64,000 bases of DNA from Streptomyces xanthophaeus (GTDB lineage: Bacteria; Actinomycetota; Actinomycetes; Streptomycetales; Streptomycetaceae). Under the pieces are notes generated by a model. That model ran no database searches. It had not been told where the DNA came from and saw only the letters and a list, made by a program, of their open reading frames with translations. The DNA lies in assembly GCF_000725805.1 (NCBI RefSeq), contig NZ_JOFT01000009.1, positions 1-64,000 of the forward strand, written 5' to 3'. Position numbers and translations under genes: made by a program. Positions within the stretch are counted from its first letter, which is position 1; every line of letters begins with the position of its first letter. Positions 9,731 through 20,930 of this stretch are shown here, piece after piece.

Positions 9731-10291
9731 ATGGCGCACAGCGAGGTACTCGAATTCGAAGAGTACGTCCGCACGCGGCAGGACGCCCTGCTGCGCAGTG
9801 CCCGGCGCCTGGTCCCGGACCCCACCGACGCCCAGGACCTCCTGCAGACCGCCCTGGTGCGCACCTACGGCCGCTGGGACGGCATCGCCGACAAGTCCCT
9901 GGCCGACGCCTACCTCCGCCGCGTCATGATCAACACCCGGACCGAGTGGTGGCGCGCCCGCAAGCTCGAAGAGGTCCCCACCGAGCAGCTTCCCGACGCC
10001 TCCGTCGAGGACGGCTCGGACCAGCGCGCCGACCGCGCCCTGCTGATGGACATCCTCAAGGTGCTCGCGCCCAAGCAGCGCAGTGTCGTCGTGCTGCGAC
10101 ACTGGGAGCAGATGAGCACCGAGGAGACGGCCGCGGCGCTCGGAATGTCGGCGGGAACCGTGAAGAGCACCCTGCACCGCGCACTGGCCCGCCTCCGGCA
10201 GGAACTGGAGAGCCGGGACCTGGACATGCGCGCGCTGGAACGCGGTGACCACACCATCCGGTACGAGGGGCGTGAGCGGTGCGCGGCCTGA
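9731..10291 (+). CDS. sigE: Extracytoplasmic-function sigma factor SigE
   Basis: A 186-residue ECF sigma factor with region 2 at roughly residues 10-80 and region 4 (EETAAALGMSAGTVKSTLHRALARL) at ~125-165. It matches S. coelicolor SigE almost residue for residue by memory (EFEEYVRTRQDALLRSARRL). SigE directs cell-envelope stress genes. Start ATG 9731 has GGAGG nine bases upstream. The last 13 bases overlap the start of cseA, so the four-gene operon is translationally coupled. In S. coelicolor the operon is induced through CseC-CseB when the cell wall is disturbed. Confidence 0.97.
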   Translation: MAHSEVLEFEEYVRTRQDALLRSARRLVPDPTDAQDLLQTALVRTYGRWDGIADKSLADAYLRRVMINTRTEWWRARKLEEVPTEQLPDASVEDGSDQRADRALLMDILKVLAPKQRSVVVLRHWEQMSTEETAAALGMSAGTVKSTLHRALARLRQELESRDLDMRALERGDHTIRYEGRERCAA

Positions 10292-10989
10292 ATGGCCAAG
10301 GTCTGACGGACAGGGGTTCACTTGCGCTGATGTCGGCGGGGACGGTAGTCCTCGTCGGCTCGGCGCTGTTGGCCGTGGGCTGCGCCACGGGCGGGACCGG
10401 GCTGCGCGACGGGGGTCCCGCCCGCACCGACGCCATGTCGAAGGCCGTGCAGTCCACGGCGCCCTCCGGGCTCTCCGACCCTTCCGCGGAAGCCTCCGCC
10501 GAGGCCTCCGCCTCCGCCGCCCGGCCCGCGAAGAAGGTCGACCCGGTCGCGCTGCTGAAGGCCGATCCCAAGGTCAGCGCCGAGGTCAAACGGGAACTCA
10601 AGCCCTGCACGGGCAAGGAGTACCCGGTGGACGTCAGCTACGGGAAGGTCACCGGGAACAGCGTCGTCGACATCGTGGTGAACGTCCTGTCCTGCGCGGA
10701 CGCGGTGGGCCAGGGCTCGTACGTGTACCGCGCGGACGGCGGGAAGTACGAGAATGTGTTCTCGGACGAACAGCCACCCGTCTACGCGGAGATCGACCGG
10801 GGCGACCTGGTGGTCACCAAGCCCGTCTACGGGAAGGGCGAGGCGCTCTCCTACCCCTCGGGCGAGGACGTGATCACGTACCGCTGGGACGGGGAGAAGT
10901 TCACCGAGCAGGACCGAGTGCACTCGGAGTACAGCAACGTGGTCGACGGCGGTGGCCAGCCCGCCCCGGCCACGAGCCAGAAGAACTGA
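10279..10989 (+). CDS. cseA: Lipoprotein CseA, modulator of SigE pathway
   Basis: A 236-residue lipoprotein with a signal peptide ending in lipobox LAVGC, lipidated Cys35. An Ala/Ser/Glu-rich linker (~55-85) is followed by a compact domain at ~85-225. CseA is known in S. coelicolor to damp sigE expression from the outer face of the membrane, probably by acting on CseC. The GTG at 10279 lies inside the end of sigE. Identity rests mostly on position between sigE and cseB and on the lipobox; the domain itself has no named enzymatic motif. Confidence 0.9.
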   Translation: MRGLNGQGLTDRGSLALMSAGTVVLVGSALLAVGCATGGTGLRDGGPARTDAMSKAVQSTAPSGLSDPSAEASAEASASAARPAKKVDPVALLKADPKVSAEVKRELKPCTGKEYPVDVSYGKVTGNSVVDIVVNVLSCADAVGQGSYVYRADGGKYENVFSDEQPPVYAEIDRGDLVVTKPVYGKGEALSYPSGEDVITYRWDGEKFTEQDRVHSEYSNVVDGGGQPAPATSQKN

Positions 10990-11033
10990 GAACCGAGAAC
11001 CGCAGAACAGAAGAACCGAGGCGAGTCTTCCGT

Positions 11034-11744
11034 ATGGCCGAGACCCATGTCCTGTTCGTTGAGGACGACGACGTCATCCGTGAGGCCACGACCCTGGCGC
11101 TGGAGCGCGACGGGTTCGTGGTCACCGCCATGCCCGACGGGCTGTCCGGCCTGGAGTCCTTCCGCGCCGACCGCCCCGACATCGCGCTGCTCGACGTGAT
11201 GGTCCCCGGTATGGACGGCGTGAGCCTGTGCCGCCGCATCCGCGACGAGTCCACCGTCCCGGTGATCATGCTGTCGGCGCGCGCCGACTCCATCGACGTG
11301 GTGCTGGGCCTGGAGGCGGGCGCCGACGACTACGTCACCAAGCCCTTCGACGGCTCGGTGCTCGTCGCCCGCATCCGTGCGGTGCTGCGCCGCTTCGGCC
11401 ACGCGGGCGGCCCGCAGAACGGCGGCGCGAACGGCGACGAGGGCCCGGCCGGCGAGCGCGGGGTGCTCAGCTTCGGTGACCTCCAGGTCGACACCGAGGG
11501 CATGGAGGTGCGCAAGGCGGGTGCGGCCGTGGCCCTGACCCCGACGGAGATGCGGCTGCTGCTGGAGTTCTCCTCGGCGCCCGGCACCGTCCTGTCCCGC
11601 GACCGCCTGCTGGAGCGGGTCTGGGACTACGACTGGGGCGGCGACACCCGTGCCGTCGACGTCCACGTCCAGCGGCTGCGCACCAAGATCGGACAGGACC
11701 GGATCGAGACGGTCCGGGGCTTCGGATACAAGCTCAAGGCATGA
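11034..11744 (+). CDS. cseB: Response regulator CseB
   Basis: A 236-residue OmpR/PhoB-type response regulator. The receiver domain has acidic residues at 11-13, phospho-acceptor Asp54 (ALLDVMVPGMDG) and a conserved Lys in the YVTKPFDG motif. The C-terminal winged helix begins at ~145 (LSFGDLQVDTEGMEV). It activates the sigE promoter in response to envelope stress sensed by CseC. A purine-rich 44-base gap with repeated GAACCGA separates it from cseA. Its stop overlaps the cseC ATG by four bases (ATGA). Confidence 0.96.
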   Translation: MAETHVLFVEDDDVIREATTLALERDGFVVTAMPDGLSGLESFRADRPDIALLDVMVPGMDGVSLCRRIRDESTVPVIMLSARADSIDVVLGLEAGADDYVTKPFDGSVLVARIRAVLRRFGHAGGPQNGGANGDEGPAGERGVLSFGDLQVDTEGMEVRKAGAAVALTPTEMRLLLEFSSAPGTVLSRDRLLERVWDYDWGGDTRAVDVHVQRLRTKIGQDRIETVRGFGYKLKA

Positions 11745-13057
11745 GGCGCTTCACCCTCCGCACCGGGATCCGCTGGAAGATCACACTCGCCATCGCCGCC
11801 GTGGGCGCGCTCACCGCGGTCGCGCTGAGTCTGGTGGTGCACAGTGCTGCCCGGGTGTCGATGCTGGAGAGCGCCCGCGAAGTGCAGCTGGACCGCGTGC
11901 AGTTCATGTCCCGCAACGTCGACGCCGGGCGCAAGCCACCCCTCGGCTTCAAGATCAACGACCCGGACCTGCCCGCCCAGCTGCGGCAGAAGGTCCAGTC
12001 GGGGCGGCGCGGCACGTTCGTCCAGGAGAACCCGGGCGGCCCCCAGGAGGTCTGGGCCGCCGTGCCGCTCGGCAACGGGCAGGCCCTGTCGCTGCACACG
12101 CAGTTCCGCGAGAGCGCCAACATGGTGCGCGACCTCGACCGGGCCCTGGTCGTCGGCTCCCTCGCCGTGGTGATCGGCGGCTCGGCGCTCGGCGTGCTCA
12201 TCGGCGGGCAGATCTCGCGCCGGCTGCGCAAGGCGGCGGCCGCCGCGCAGCGGGTGGCCCACGGGGATCCCGAGGTACGGGTCCGGGACGCGGTCGGCGG
12301 TGTCGTACGGGACGAGACCGACGACCTCGCGCGGGCGGTGGACGCCATGGCCGACGCCCTCCAGCAGCGGCTGGAGGCCGAGCGCCGGGTGACCGCGGAC
12401 ATCGCGCACGAGCTGCGGACCCCGGTGACGGGCCTGCTGACGGCGGCGGAACTGCTGCCCCCGGGACGGCCGACCGAGCTGGTGCGGGACCGGGCCCAGG
12501 CGATGCGCGCGCTGGTCGAGGACGTGCTGGAAGTGGCCCGCCTGGACAGTGCGTCCGAGCGGGCGGAGCTCCAGGACGTGGCGCTGGGCGAGTTCGTGAG
12601 CCGCCGGGTGAAGGCGCTGATGCCGGAGGCGTCGATCCGGATCGTCGCGGACGAGATCGTCAGCACCGACCCGCGGCGCCTGGAGCGGATCCTGGGGAAC
12701 CTGCTGGCCAACGCGGCGCGGTACGGGCAGCCGCCGGTCCAGGTGGACGTCGAGGGCCGGGTCGTACGGGTACGGGACCACGGTCCGGGCTTCCCGGAGG
12801 CGCTGCTGCGGGAGGGGCCGAGCCGCTTCCGCACCGGGTCGACGGACCGGGCGGGCGTGGGCCACGGGCTGGGGCTGACCATCGCGGAGGGCCAGGCACG
12901 CGTGCTGGGCGCCCGGCTGACCTTCCGCAACGTGGCCGCTCCCGGCGGGTCCGACCGCGAGGGCACGGCGGCCGGTGCGGTGGCGGTGCTGTGGCTGCCG
13001 GAGCACGCACCGACGGCGACGGGCAGTTTCCCGGTCGTGCAGCTGCCACAGGGCTAG
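11741..13057 (+). CDS. cseC: Sensor histidine kinase CseC
   Basis: A 438-residue HisKA sensor kinase. TM1 is at ~13-36, a ~100-residue extracytoplasmic sensor domain follows, then TM2 at ~136-158, a HAMP linker, the H-box IAHELRTPV with phospho-acceptor His223, and the HATPase domain (NLLANAARYG, DHGPGFPE, GHGLGLTIAEG). It is the partner of CseB in the sigE operon and senses cell-envelope damage, with glycopeptides, beta-lactams and lysozyme as known inducers in S. coelicolor. Confidence 0.96.
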   Translation: MRRFTLRTGIRWKITLAIAAVGALTAVALSLVVHSAARVSMLESAREVQLDRVQFMSRNVDAGRKPPLGFKINDPDLPAQLRQKVQSGRRGTFVQENPGGPQEVWAAVPLGNGQALSLHTQFRESANMVRDLDRALVVGSLAVVIGGSALGVLIGGQISRRLRKAAAAAQRVAHGDPEVRVRDAVGGVVRDETDDLARAVDAMADALQQRLEAERRVTADIAHELRTPVTGLLTAAELLPPGRPTELVRDRAQAMRALVEDVLEVARLDSASERAELQDVALGEFVSRRVKALMPEASIRIVADEIVSTDPRRLERILGNLLANAARYGQPPVQVDVEGRVVRVRDHGPGFPEALLREGPSRFRTGSTDRAGVGHGLGLTIAEGQARVLGARLTFRNVAAPGGSDREGTAAGAVAVLWLPEHAPTATGSFPVVQLPQG

Positions 13058-13127
13058 GTCGTCTCCCAGGCCGTCCGGGGTCGCCACGGGATCGGTACCG
13101 GCCGGTCACCCCGGCGGGTCCGTGACT

Positions 13128-13133
13128 TAGCAT
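13128..13133 (+). promoter_or_regulatory. -10 element of leaderless promoter (LamG-type gene)
   Basis: TAGCAT ends 7 bases before the ATG at 13141 and no Shine-Dalgarno is seen, so this gene probably has its own promoter besides any read-through from cseC. Confidence 0.5.
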
Positions 13134-13140
13134 CCGTGGC

Positions 13141-14361
13141 ATGAGCGACGCGATTCCCCCGAGCAATCCGCAGCCCGAGCCCTCCCCGGGGGGCGGCGGG
13201 TACGGGTTCCCGCCGGGGCCGCCCGCGTCCGGCGGCTACGGCTACGGCTACCCGCCCGGCCCGTCCGCGCAGGGCGGCTACGGCTCCCCCTCCGGCCAGC
13301 CCCCGATATCCGGCGGCGGCTACGGCTTCCCCCAGCAGGGGCAGCCCAACCCGTACCAGCAGGAACCCTCGGCTCCGGACGCGGGCGGCGGGCAGTGGCC
13401 CCCGCAGCAGCAGGACCTGCCCGAGCCGCAGGGCCAGCTGTTCTCCCCGGCCCCGGCATCGGAGCAGCCGGACTGGGAGGCGATGGCCGAACGGTCGGAG
13501 TCGGAGCGGCGCAGGAAGCGGCTGTGGATGCTGGGCGGCGGGGTGACCGTACTGGCCCTGCTCGCCGGCGGCGGAACGTTCTTCCTGCTCGGCAGCGACG
13601 GCGACGGGCCGAGCGAGGCCGACAGCCAGCCCTCGGCGTCCTCATCGCCCACCCCGGAGGAGTCCGGCTCGTCGAAGGCTCCGGCGTACAGCGCCACCGT
13701 CGAGGGCGACGCGACCCTGCTGCGCGACAGCAGCGGCAAGACCGGCATCCGGCTGGGGCCCGACATGAAGCTGGGCCCGCTGGGCTCGCGCTTCCAGATC
13801 GTGGGCAAGGGGAACGCGAACTCGTACGCGCAGTCGGCGGAGCCGGTCGTGGACGTGACCAAGAGCTTCACCGTCACGGCCCGCGTCTACAGCTCCGCGG
13901 CCAAGGGCTCGCGCATCGCGGTGAGCCAGGGCGACGGGGAGTCGTTCTCGTTCGAGCTGGGCGTGAACGAGGTCAACGGCAAGCAGGCCTGGATCTTCCG
14001 GGTGCAGACCGGTGACAAGGGCGAGGCGGCGACCACGCGGACGGTGGCCGCCGAGGGGCTCAGCATCGTCAAGAATGCGACGCTGCTGATGGCGACGTAC
14101 GACGCCGAGAAGAAGGTCATCGCCCTCTACGTCGACGGGAAGAAGGCCGGGGAGACCCCGGTGCCGCCGATCTGGCAGGCGCAGGGCCCGCTGCAGCTGG
14201 GCCGGTCCAAGCACCACAACATCTGGACCGGGGCCTGGCAGGGCGCCCTGCACAACATCCGGATCTACGACGCGGCCCTCACTGCGGAGCAGGCGGCCGC
14301 GTACAAGGAGGGCAAGCTGGGTGCGGCGGTGAAGCCGGCGCACTCCTGGCTGCTCACCTGA
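13141..14361 (+). CDS. Membrane-anchored LamG/concanavalin-like domain protein
   Basis: A 406-residue protein. Residues 1-110 are a cytoplasmic low-complexity Gly/Tyr/Pro/Gln region with repeats of GGYG and GYGFP. A basic stop-transfer (RRRKRLW) precedes one membrane helix at ~127-150, then a Ser/Pro linker and a ~230-residue C-terminal LamG-like jelly-roll (VDVTKSFTVTARVYS, QLGRSKHHNIWTGAWQGALHNIRIYDAAL). LamG domains bind glycans or proteins. Its position directly after cseC suggests an envelope role, but none is proven. It ends 4 bases from the convergent M23 gene. Confidence 0.85.
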   Translation: MSDAIPPSNPQPEPSPGGGGYGFPPGPPASGGYGYGYPPGPSAQGGYGSPSGQPPISGGGYGFPQQGQPNPYQQEPSAPDAGGGQWPPQQQDLPEPQGQLFSPAPASEQPDWEAMAERSESERRRKRLWMLGGGVTVLALLAGGGTFFLLGSDGDGPSEADSQPSASSSPTPEESGSSKAPAYSATVEGDATLLRDSSGKTGIRLGPDMKLGPLGSRFQIVGKGNANSYAQSAEPVVDVTKSFTVTARVYSSAAKGSRIAVSQGDGESFSFELGVNEVNGKQAWIFRVQTGDKGEAATTRTVAAEGLSIVKNATLLMATYDAEKKVIALYVDGKKAGETPVPPIWQAQGPLQLGRSKHHNIWTGAWQGALHNIRIYDAALTAEQAAAYKEGKLGAAVKPAHSWLLT

Positions 14362-14365
14362 GGGG

Positions 14366-14995
14366 TCAGATGCTGACGCCGGCGTTGCGCAGGAAGGCGA
14401 CCGGGTTCACGGCGGAGCCGTAGTTCGGCGTGGTGCGGATCTCGAAGTGCAGGTGCGGGCCGCTGGAGTTGCCGGTGTTGCCGGACAGCGCGATCCGCTG
14501 GTTCATGTTGACCTTCTGGCCGACCTTGACCTGGAGCTTCGAGAGGTGCGCGTACTGCGAGTACGTGTTGTTCGCGTGCTTGATCACGATGGCGTTGCCG
14601 TAGGCCGGGCCGTCGCCGCCGCCGTTGGGGCCGGCCTTGACGACGGTGCCGGCGGCCGCGGCCTTGACCGGGGTGCCGACCGGGACGGCGAAGTCCTGGC
14701 CGGAGTGCTTGTGGGACCACATGTTGCCGCCCTTGCCGAAGGTCGCGGACAGCGTGTACCTGTCCAGCGGCTTGATCCACAGGGACTTCTTCGCGGCGGG
14801 CTTGGCGGCCTTCGCCGCCTGGGCGGCCTGGGCGGTCGCCTGCTCGGCGACGAGCTCGGCGGTCCCGGTCAGGGCGGTCTGCGCGGTGTCTGCGAAAGCT
14901 GCGGTCGTTCCGGCACCGAGAGCGAGGACGGCACCGAAAGCGGTTACGCCGACGGCAATGCGGGTACGGGTGGTGTTGACGCGCTTCGCGGACAT
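14366..14995 (-). CDS. Secreted M23-family peptidoglycan endopeptidase
   Basis: A 209-residue secreted protein with a Sec signal peptide cleaved near residue 35 (TAAFA-DT), an Ala-rich segment, and a complete lysostaphin-type M23 domain: HSGQD with His97 and Asp101, YAHLS with His150, and HLHFE with His181 and His183. It should cut peptidoglycan peptide bridges outside the cell. Start ATG 14995 has GGAGGT upstream. The upstream leader is long and structured. In Streptomyces such hydrolases are often under c-di-AMP riboswitch control, but I cannot confirm that here. Confidence 0.93.
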   Translation of the reverse strand: MSAKRVNTTRTRIAVGVTAFGAVLALGAGTTAAFADTAQTALTGTAELVAEQATAQAAQAAKAAKPAAKKSLWIKPLDRYTLSATFGKGGNMWSHKHSGQDFAVPVGTPVKAAAAGTVVKAGPNGGGDGPAYGNAIVIKHANNTYSQYAHLSKLQVKVGQKVNMNQRIALSGNTGNSSGPHLHFEIRTTPNYGSAVNPVAFLRNAGVSI

Positions 14996-15338
14996 GAAGG
15001 AGACCTCCGGGGCCGGGGACAAGGACTGGATCACGCCCTGTTCGGGCATGAAGTGACCCGGCACGCTGAGCCGTGTGCCGGGCTGGCTCAACCTTGGTAA
15101 CCCGCACCCCGCGACTTCCCCAAACGTCCCCGTTACTACCGGCGCTCGTAGGTCGGCTCGGGCGCTCCGCCCGGTTGACCGGCTCCCGGCTGGGGCAAAG
15201 GTCCCGTTCCGAGCCTCATTCGATCTACGAATCCGCCTAGTACGTCCGATTTGCCCTGTGCGGCTTGTCACCGGCTCAGGGCTTTCGACTGGCCGGTCCA
15301 GGACCTTGTCCGGGCAGCCGTCACTACGCTCCAGCGTC
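14996..15338. promoter_or_regulatory. 343-bp divergent intergenic region with structured leader of the M23 gene
   Basis: No gene is seen. On the minus strand there is a hairpin with arms CCCGGCAC/GTGCCGGG (15057-15064 and 15075-15082) and a GCCC/GGGC stem within TCAC/GTGA nearer the start codon. An inverted repeat ATTCG-5-CGAAT lies at 15218-15232. The right end holds the promoter of the NACHT gene. Confidence 0.5.
15325..15330 (+). promoter_or_regulatory. -10 element of leaderless promoter (NACHT gene)
   Basis: TACGCT ends 8 bases before the ATG at 15339, with no Shine-Dalgarno sequence. Confidence 0.5.
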
Positions 15339-18332
15339 ATGGACGCATCGGTGGCGGGGATACGGCTGGCCTCGGGGGTCGTGACCCCCCTCGTGATGAG
15401 GCTCTTCCAGGCAGAGGGCGCGGGGGCGGGGCTGGTGGACCGCCCCGTGCGGATCTCCTCCTACGTCGCCTGGCGCGAGAAGCGCGGCCTGGGCGGCGCC
15501 GACCTGCGCCGGCTCGCCGAGAAGCTGGTGGAGGCCGCGTTACGGGCCCCCGGCGAGCGGCCCCTGCCCCGCGGCGAGGAGGCCGGCGTGGCCGCCGCCC
15601 TCGCCGCGACCCTGCGCTCCCTGGGCAGCCTGACCCTCTCCGACCTGGAGGCCGTACGCCTCGGGCCCGCGGAGTTCGCCCGGAAACTGCGGGCCGCCGC
15701 CCCGCCCACGGGGCTCTCCCGGGACGCCGGGCTCTTCCACGACCGGCTGGTCGACCTGGCCTGCCTGCACATCCTGAACTTCTTCGCCCAGCGCTCCCAC
15801 TTCGTGGCCGCGACCCTCGTGCACCAGTGCCGCCTGCACGCCGAGACCATCGACAAGGTGGACGAGATCCTGAGGCGGGTGGGCCCCCCGGATGCCCGGG
15901 ATGCGGCCTTCGAGGAGCGGTATCTGGCCTATCTGGCCCTGCGCCACGGCGCCCTGACCATCTTCGGCCTGGACCTGGCCCCCGACGCCTCGCGCTGGCC
16001 GCTGGACGCCGCGTACGTGAGCCTGGAGGCCGCCACCGGGCCCGAGCCCGCCCCGGGAGCCGCGCCCGAGGCGGGCTCCGGCCGCTCCCACCTCCCCGCC
16101 GACCAGCTCTTCACCGCGCACCGCCGGGTCCTGCTCCGCGGCGAGGCCGGATCCGGGAAGACCACCCTGTGCCAGTGGCTCGCCGTCCGGGCCGTCCGGG
16201 ACCGGCAGGAGGGCGGGCACGGCCGCATCCCCTTCGTCCTCCCCCTGCGCAGCCTCACCCGCAACGGCGCACCGCTGCCCGACCCCCGCGGGTTCCTCGC
16301 CGGCTCCTCCCTGGCCGGGGAGGTACCGCAGGGCTGGGAGAACCGGGTCCTGCGCGACGGGCGCGCCCTCCTCCTCGTGGACGGCATCGACGAGATCCCC
16401 GAAACCGAACGCCCCCGGGCCCGGGAATGGCTTGCGGACCTGATCACCGCCTACCCGCACAACCACTGGCTGGTCACCTCCCGCCCCTCGGCCGTGCGCC
16501 AGGACTGGCTGGCCGCCGAGCGCTTCGACGAGGTGCTCCTGACCCCGATGACCCCCGACCACGTCCGGGCCTTCGTCGACCGCTGGCACGCCGCCGTCCC
16601 CGCGGGGGACCCCGCCCTGTACACACCGCCGTCGGAGCTCCGGGCCCAGCTGCTGCACTCCCTGCGCGCCAAACCGGACCTGGGCCGCCTGGCGACGAAC
16701 CCGCTGCTGTGCGGGCTCATCTGCGCCCTGCACCGCGAGCGCCGGGGATTCCTGCCCTCGGGCCGCAAGGAGCTCTACACGGCGGCCCTGTCGATGCTGC
16801 TGTACCGGCGGGACATCGAGCGGGGGGTCCCGCTGCCCGATCCGACGGAGGAGCCCCAGCTCCAGCTGCTCCAGCGGCTGGCGTACTGGCTGATCCGCAA
16901 CGGCCGCACCGAACTGGACCGCAGCCGCGCCGAGGCCCTCATCGCCGACGCGCTGCCGGCCGTACCGGAGGCCGCGCGGATCCTGGGCCCGGCTCCGGCC
17001 GTACTGCGGCACCTGCTGGAGCGGACCGGGCTGCTGCGCTCCCCCACCGAGGACACCGTCGAGTTCGTGCACCGCACCTTCCAGGACTTCCTCGGCGCCC
17101 GCGCGGCCCTGGACGAGGGCGGCCTCGGGGAGCTGGCCGCCCACGCCGAGGCCGACCAGTGGGAAGACGTCATCCGCATGGCGGTCGCCCAGGGCCGCCC
17201 CCGCGAGCGCGAGGAACTGATCCGCGGGCTGCTCACCGCGCCCTCGGCCCGCTCCGTCCTGCTCGCCTTCGCCTCCCTGCAGTACGCCGCCGAGCTCGAC
17301 CCCGGGCTGCGCCGCGAGGTCGAGACCGCGGCCGCGGCCCTCATCCCGCCGAAGAGCCTCCAGGCCGCCTACGCCCTGGGCCGGGTCGGCCCCCTGGTGC
17401 TGGACCTGCTCCCCGGCCCGGACACGGCTTCAGCGGAGGGCCTCGGCTACTACACGGTCGTGGCGGCGGGCTCGGTCGGCTCCGACCTCGCCATCCCGCT
17501 GCTGGCCCGCTACGCCCGGGACGACTCCGCGCTGGTGCAGAGCAGGCTGGCCGAGTTCTGGCCCCGGTTCGACAGCAGGCAGTACGCGCAGGAGGTCATC
17601 GCCCGGCTGCCGCGCATCCCGGAGACCCTCGCCGTGCACTCCGACGCCGCGCTGGAGGCGCTCGGCGAGTTCGCCCCGCAGGAACGCCTGAACGTGGCGG
17701 GCCCCGTGTCCTACGAGGCCCTGGCGGCCTACCGGCGCCGCACCCGCATCACCTCGCTGAGCATCCGCGACGACGCACGGCTGACCGGGCTGGGCTTCCT
17801 GCGCGGCGAGACCTCCCTGCGGACGGTGACCATCCGCGACTGCCCGGCGCTGACCGACCTCGGTGCCCTGGCCGCAATGCCCGTCGAGCGCGCCCAGCTC
17901 CACCTGAGCGGCCCCGTGGACGTCGCGGCCGTCACCGCGGGCTGGGGAGCGCTGCGCCAGCTCACCCTGGCCGGGCCGCACGCGCCCTGGTCGCTGAGCG
18001 ACCTCTCCCCGCAGGCCTCCCTGCGGGCCCTCGGCCTCGGCCAGGACCCCGGCTCCCTGGCCGGTCTGGCCCGCCACGAGGACCTGCGCATCCTGCGGCT
18101 GCCCGAGTCCTGGGTCCCCGCCGGGCCCTCGGACTGGCAGGCCATCGCCTCGCTGCGCAAGCTGCGGGAGCTGACCGTCCCGCCGCAGGCCCTCGCGCAC
18201 CTGCCGGGCACCCTGCGGCTGCCGCTGATCCGCACCGTGCGGCTGTACGGGATCCCCGGGGAGGCCGGGGCTCAGGCCGAGCAGCGGGTGCGCCACCACT
18301 TCCCCGAGGCGCAGACCACCCCGGCCGGCTGA
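15339..18332 (+). CDS. NACHT-type STAND NTPase with helical N-terminus and repeat C-terminus
   Basis: A 997-residue protein. Residues 1-230 are an all-helical N-terminal domain without a recognisable enzyme motif. The NACHT NTPase follows: Walker A GEAGSGKTT at 268-276, Walker B LLLVDGIDE at 344-352, and a downstream LVTSRPSAVR sensor motif. A winged/helical arm leads into a C-terminal array that looks like HEAT helices (~700-850) and then degenerate leucine-rich repeats (~860-990). Bacterial NACHT proteins (bNACHT) are known antiphage sensors; the helical N-terminus resembles their NNH-type effector domains. Defence is inferred, not shown. The gene is convergent with clpC and is not flanked by mobility genes. 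Confidence 0.9.
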   Translation: MDASVAGIRLASGVVTPLVMRLFQAEGAGAGLVDRPVRISSYVAWREKRGLGGADLRRLAEKLVEAALRAPGERPLPRGEEAGVAAALAATLRSLGSLTLSDLEAVRLGPAEFARKLRAAAPPTGLSRDAGLFHDRLVDLACLHILNFFAQRSHFVAATLVHQCRLHAETIDKVDEILRRVGPPDARDAAFEERYLAYLALRHGALTIFGLDLAPDASRWPLDAAYVSLEAATGPEPAPGAAPEAGSGRSHLPADQLFTAHRRVLLRGEAGSGKTTLCQWLAVRAVRDRQEGGHGRIPFVLPLRSLTRNGAPLPDPRGFLAGSSLAGEVPQGWENRVLRDGRALLLVDGIDEIPETERPRAREWLADLITAYPHNHWLVTSRPSAVRQDWLAAERFDEVLLTPMTPDHVRAFVDRWHAAVPAGDPALYTPPSELRAQLLHSLRAKPDLGRLATNPLLCGLICALHRERRGFLPSGRKELYTAALSMLLYRRDIERGVPLPDPTEEPQLQLLQRLAYWLIRNGRTELDRSRAEALIADALPAVPEAARILGPAPAVLRHLLERTGLLRSPTEDTVEFVHRTFQDFLGARAALDEGGLGELAAHAEADQWEDVIRMAVAQGRPREREELIRGLLTAPSARSVLLAFASLQYAAELDPGLRREVETAAAALIPPKSLQAAYALGRVGPLVLDLLPGPDTASAEGLGYYTVVAAGSVGSDLAIPLLARYARDDSALVQSRLAEFWPRFDSRQYAQEVIARLPRIPETLAVHSDAALEALGEFAPQERLNVAGPVSYEALAAYRRRTRITSLSIRDDARLTGLGFLRGETSLRTVTIRDCPALTDLGALAAMPVERAQLHLSGPVDVAAVTAGWGALRQLTLAGPHAPWSLSDLSPQASLRALGLGQDPGSLAGLARHEDLRILRLPESWVPAGPSDWQAIASLRKLRELTVPPQALAHLPGTLRLPLIRTVRLYGIPGEAGAQAEQRVRHHFPEAQTTPAG

Positions 18333-18337
18333 CGGCA

Positions 18338-18383
18338 CGAAGGGGCGGCCCCGGAACCGACAGGTTCCGGGGCCGCCCCTTCG
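18338..18383. terminator. Bidirectional terminator between NACHT gene and clpC
   Basis: A perfect 21-base-pair inverted repeat with a 4-base loop (GACA), 5 bases after the NACHT stop and 21 bases beyond the clpC stop. Confidence 0.9.
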
Positions 18384-18404
18384 TACTGCTACCGCTGTGC
18401 GGTA

Positions 18405-20930
<2,526 letters not shown>

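Noticed and set aside
13170..13380. Repeated GGCTACGG-type codon runs as a possible CRISPR or satellite array
   Set aside because: These are in-frame Gly/Tyr/Pro codons of the low-complexity cytoplasmic tail of the LamG-type protein, without spacers.
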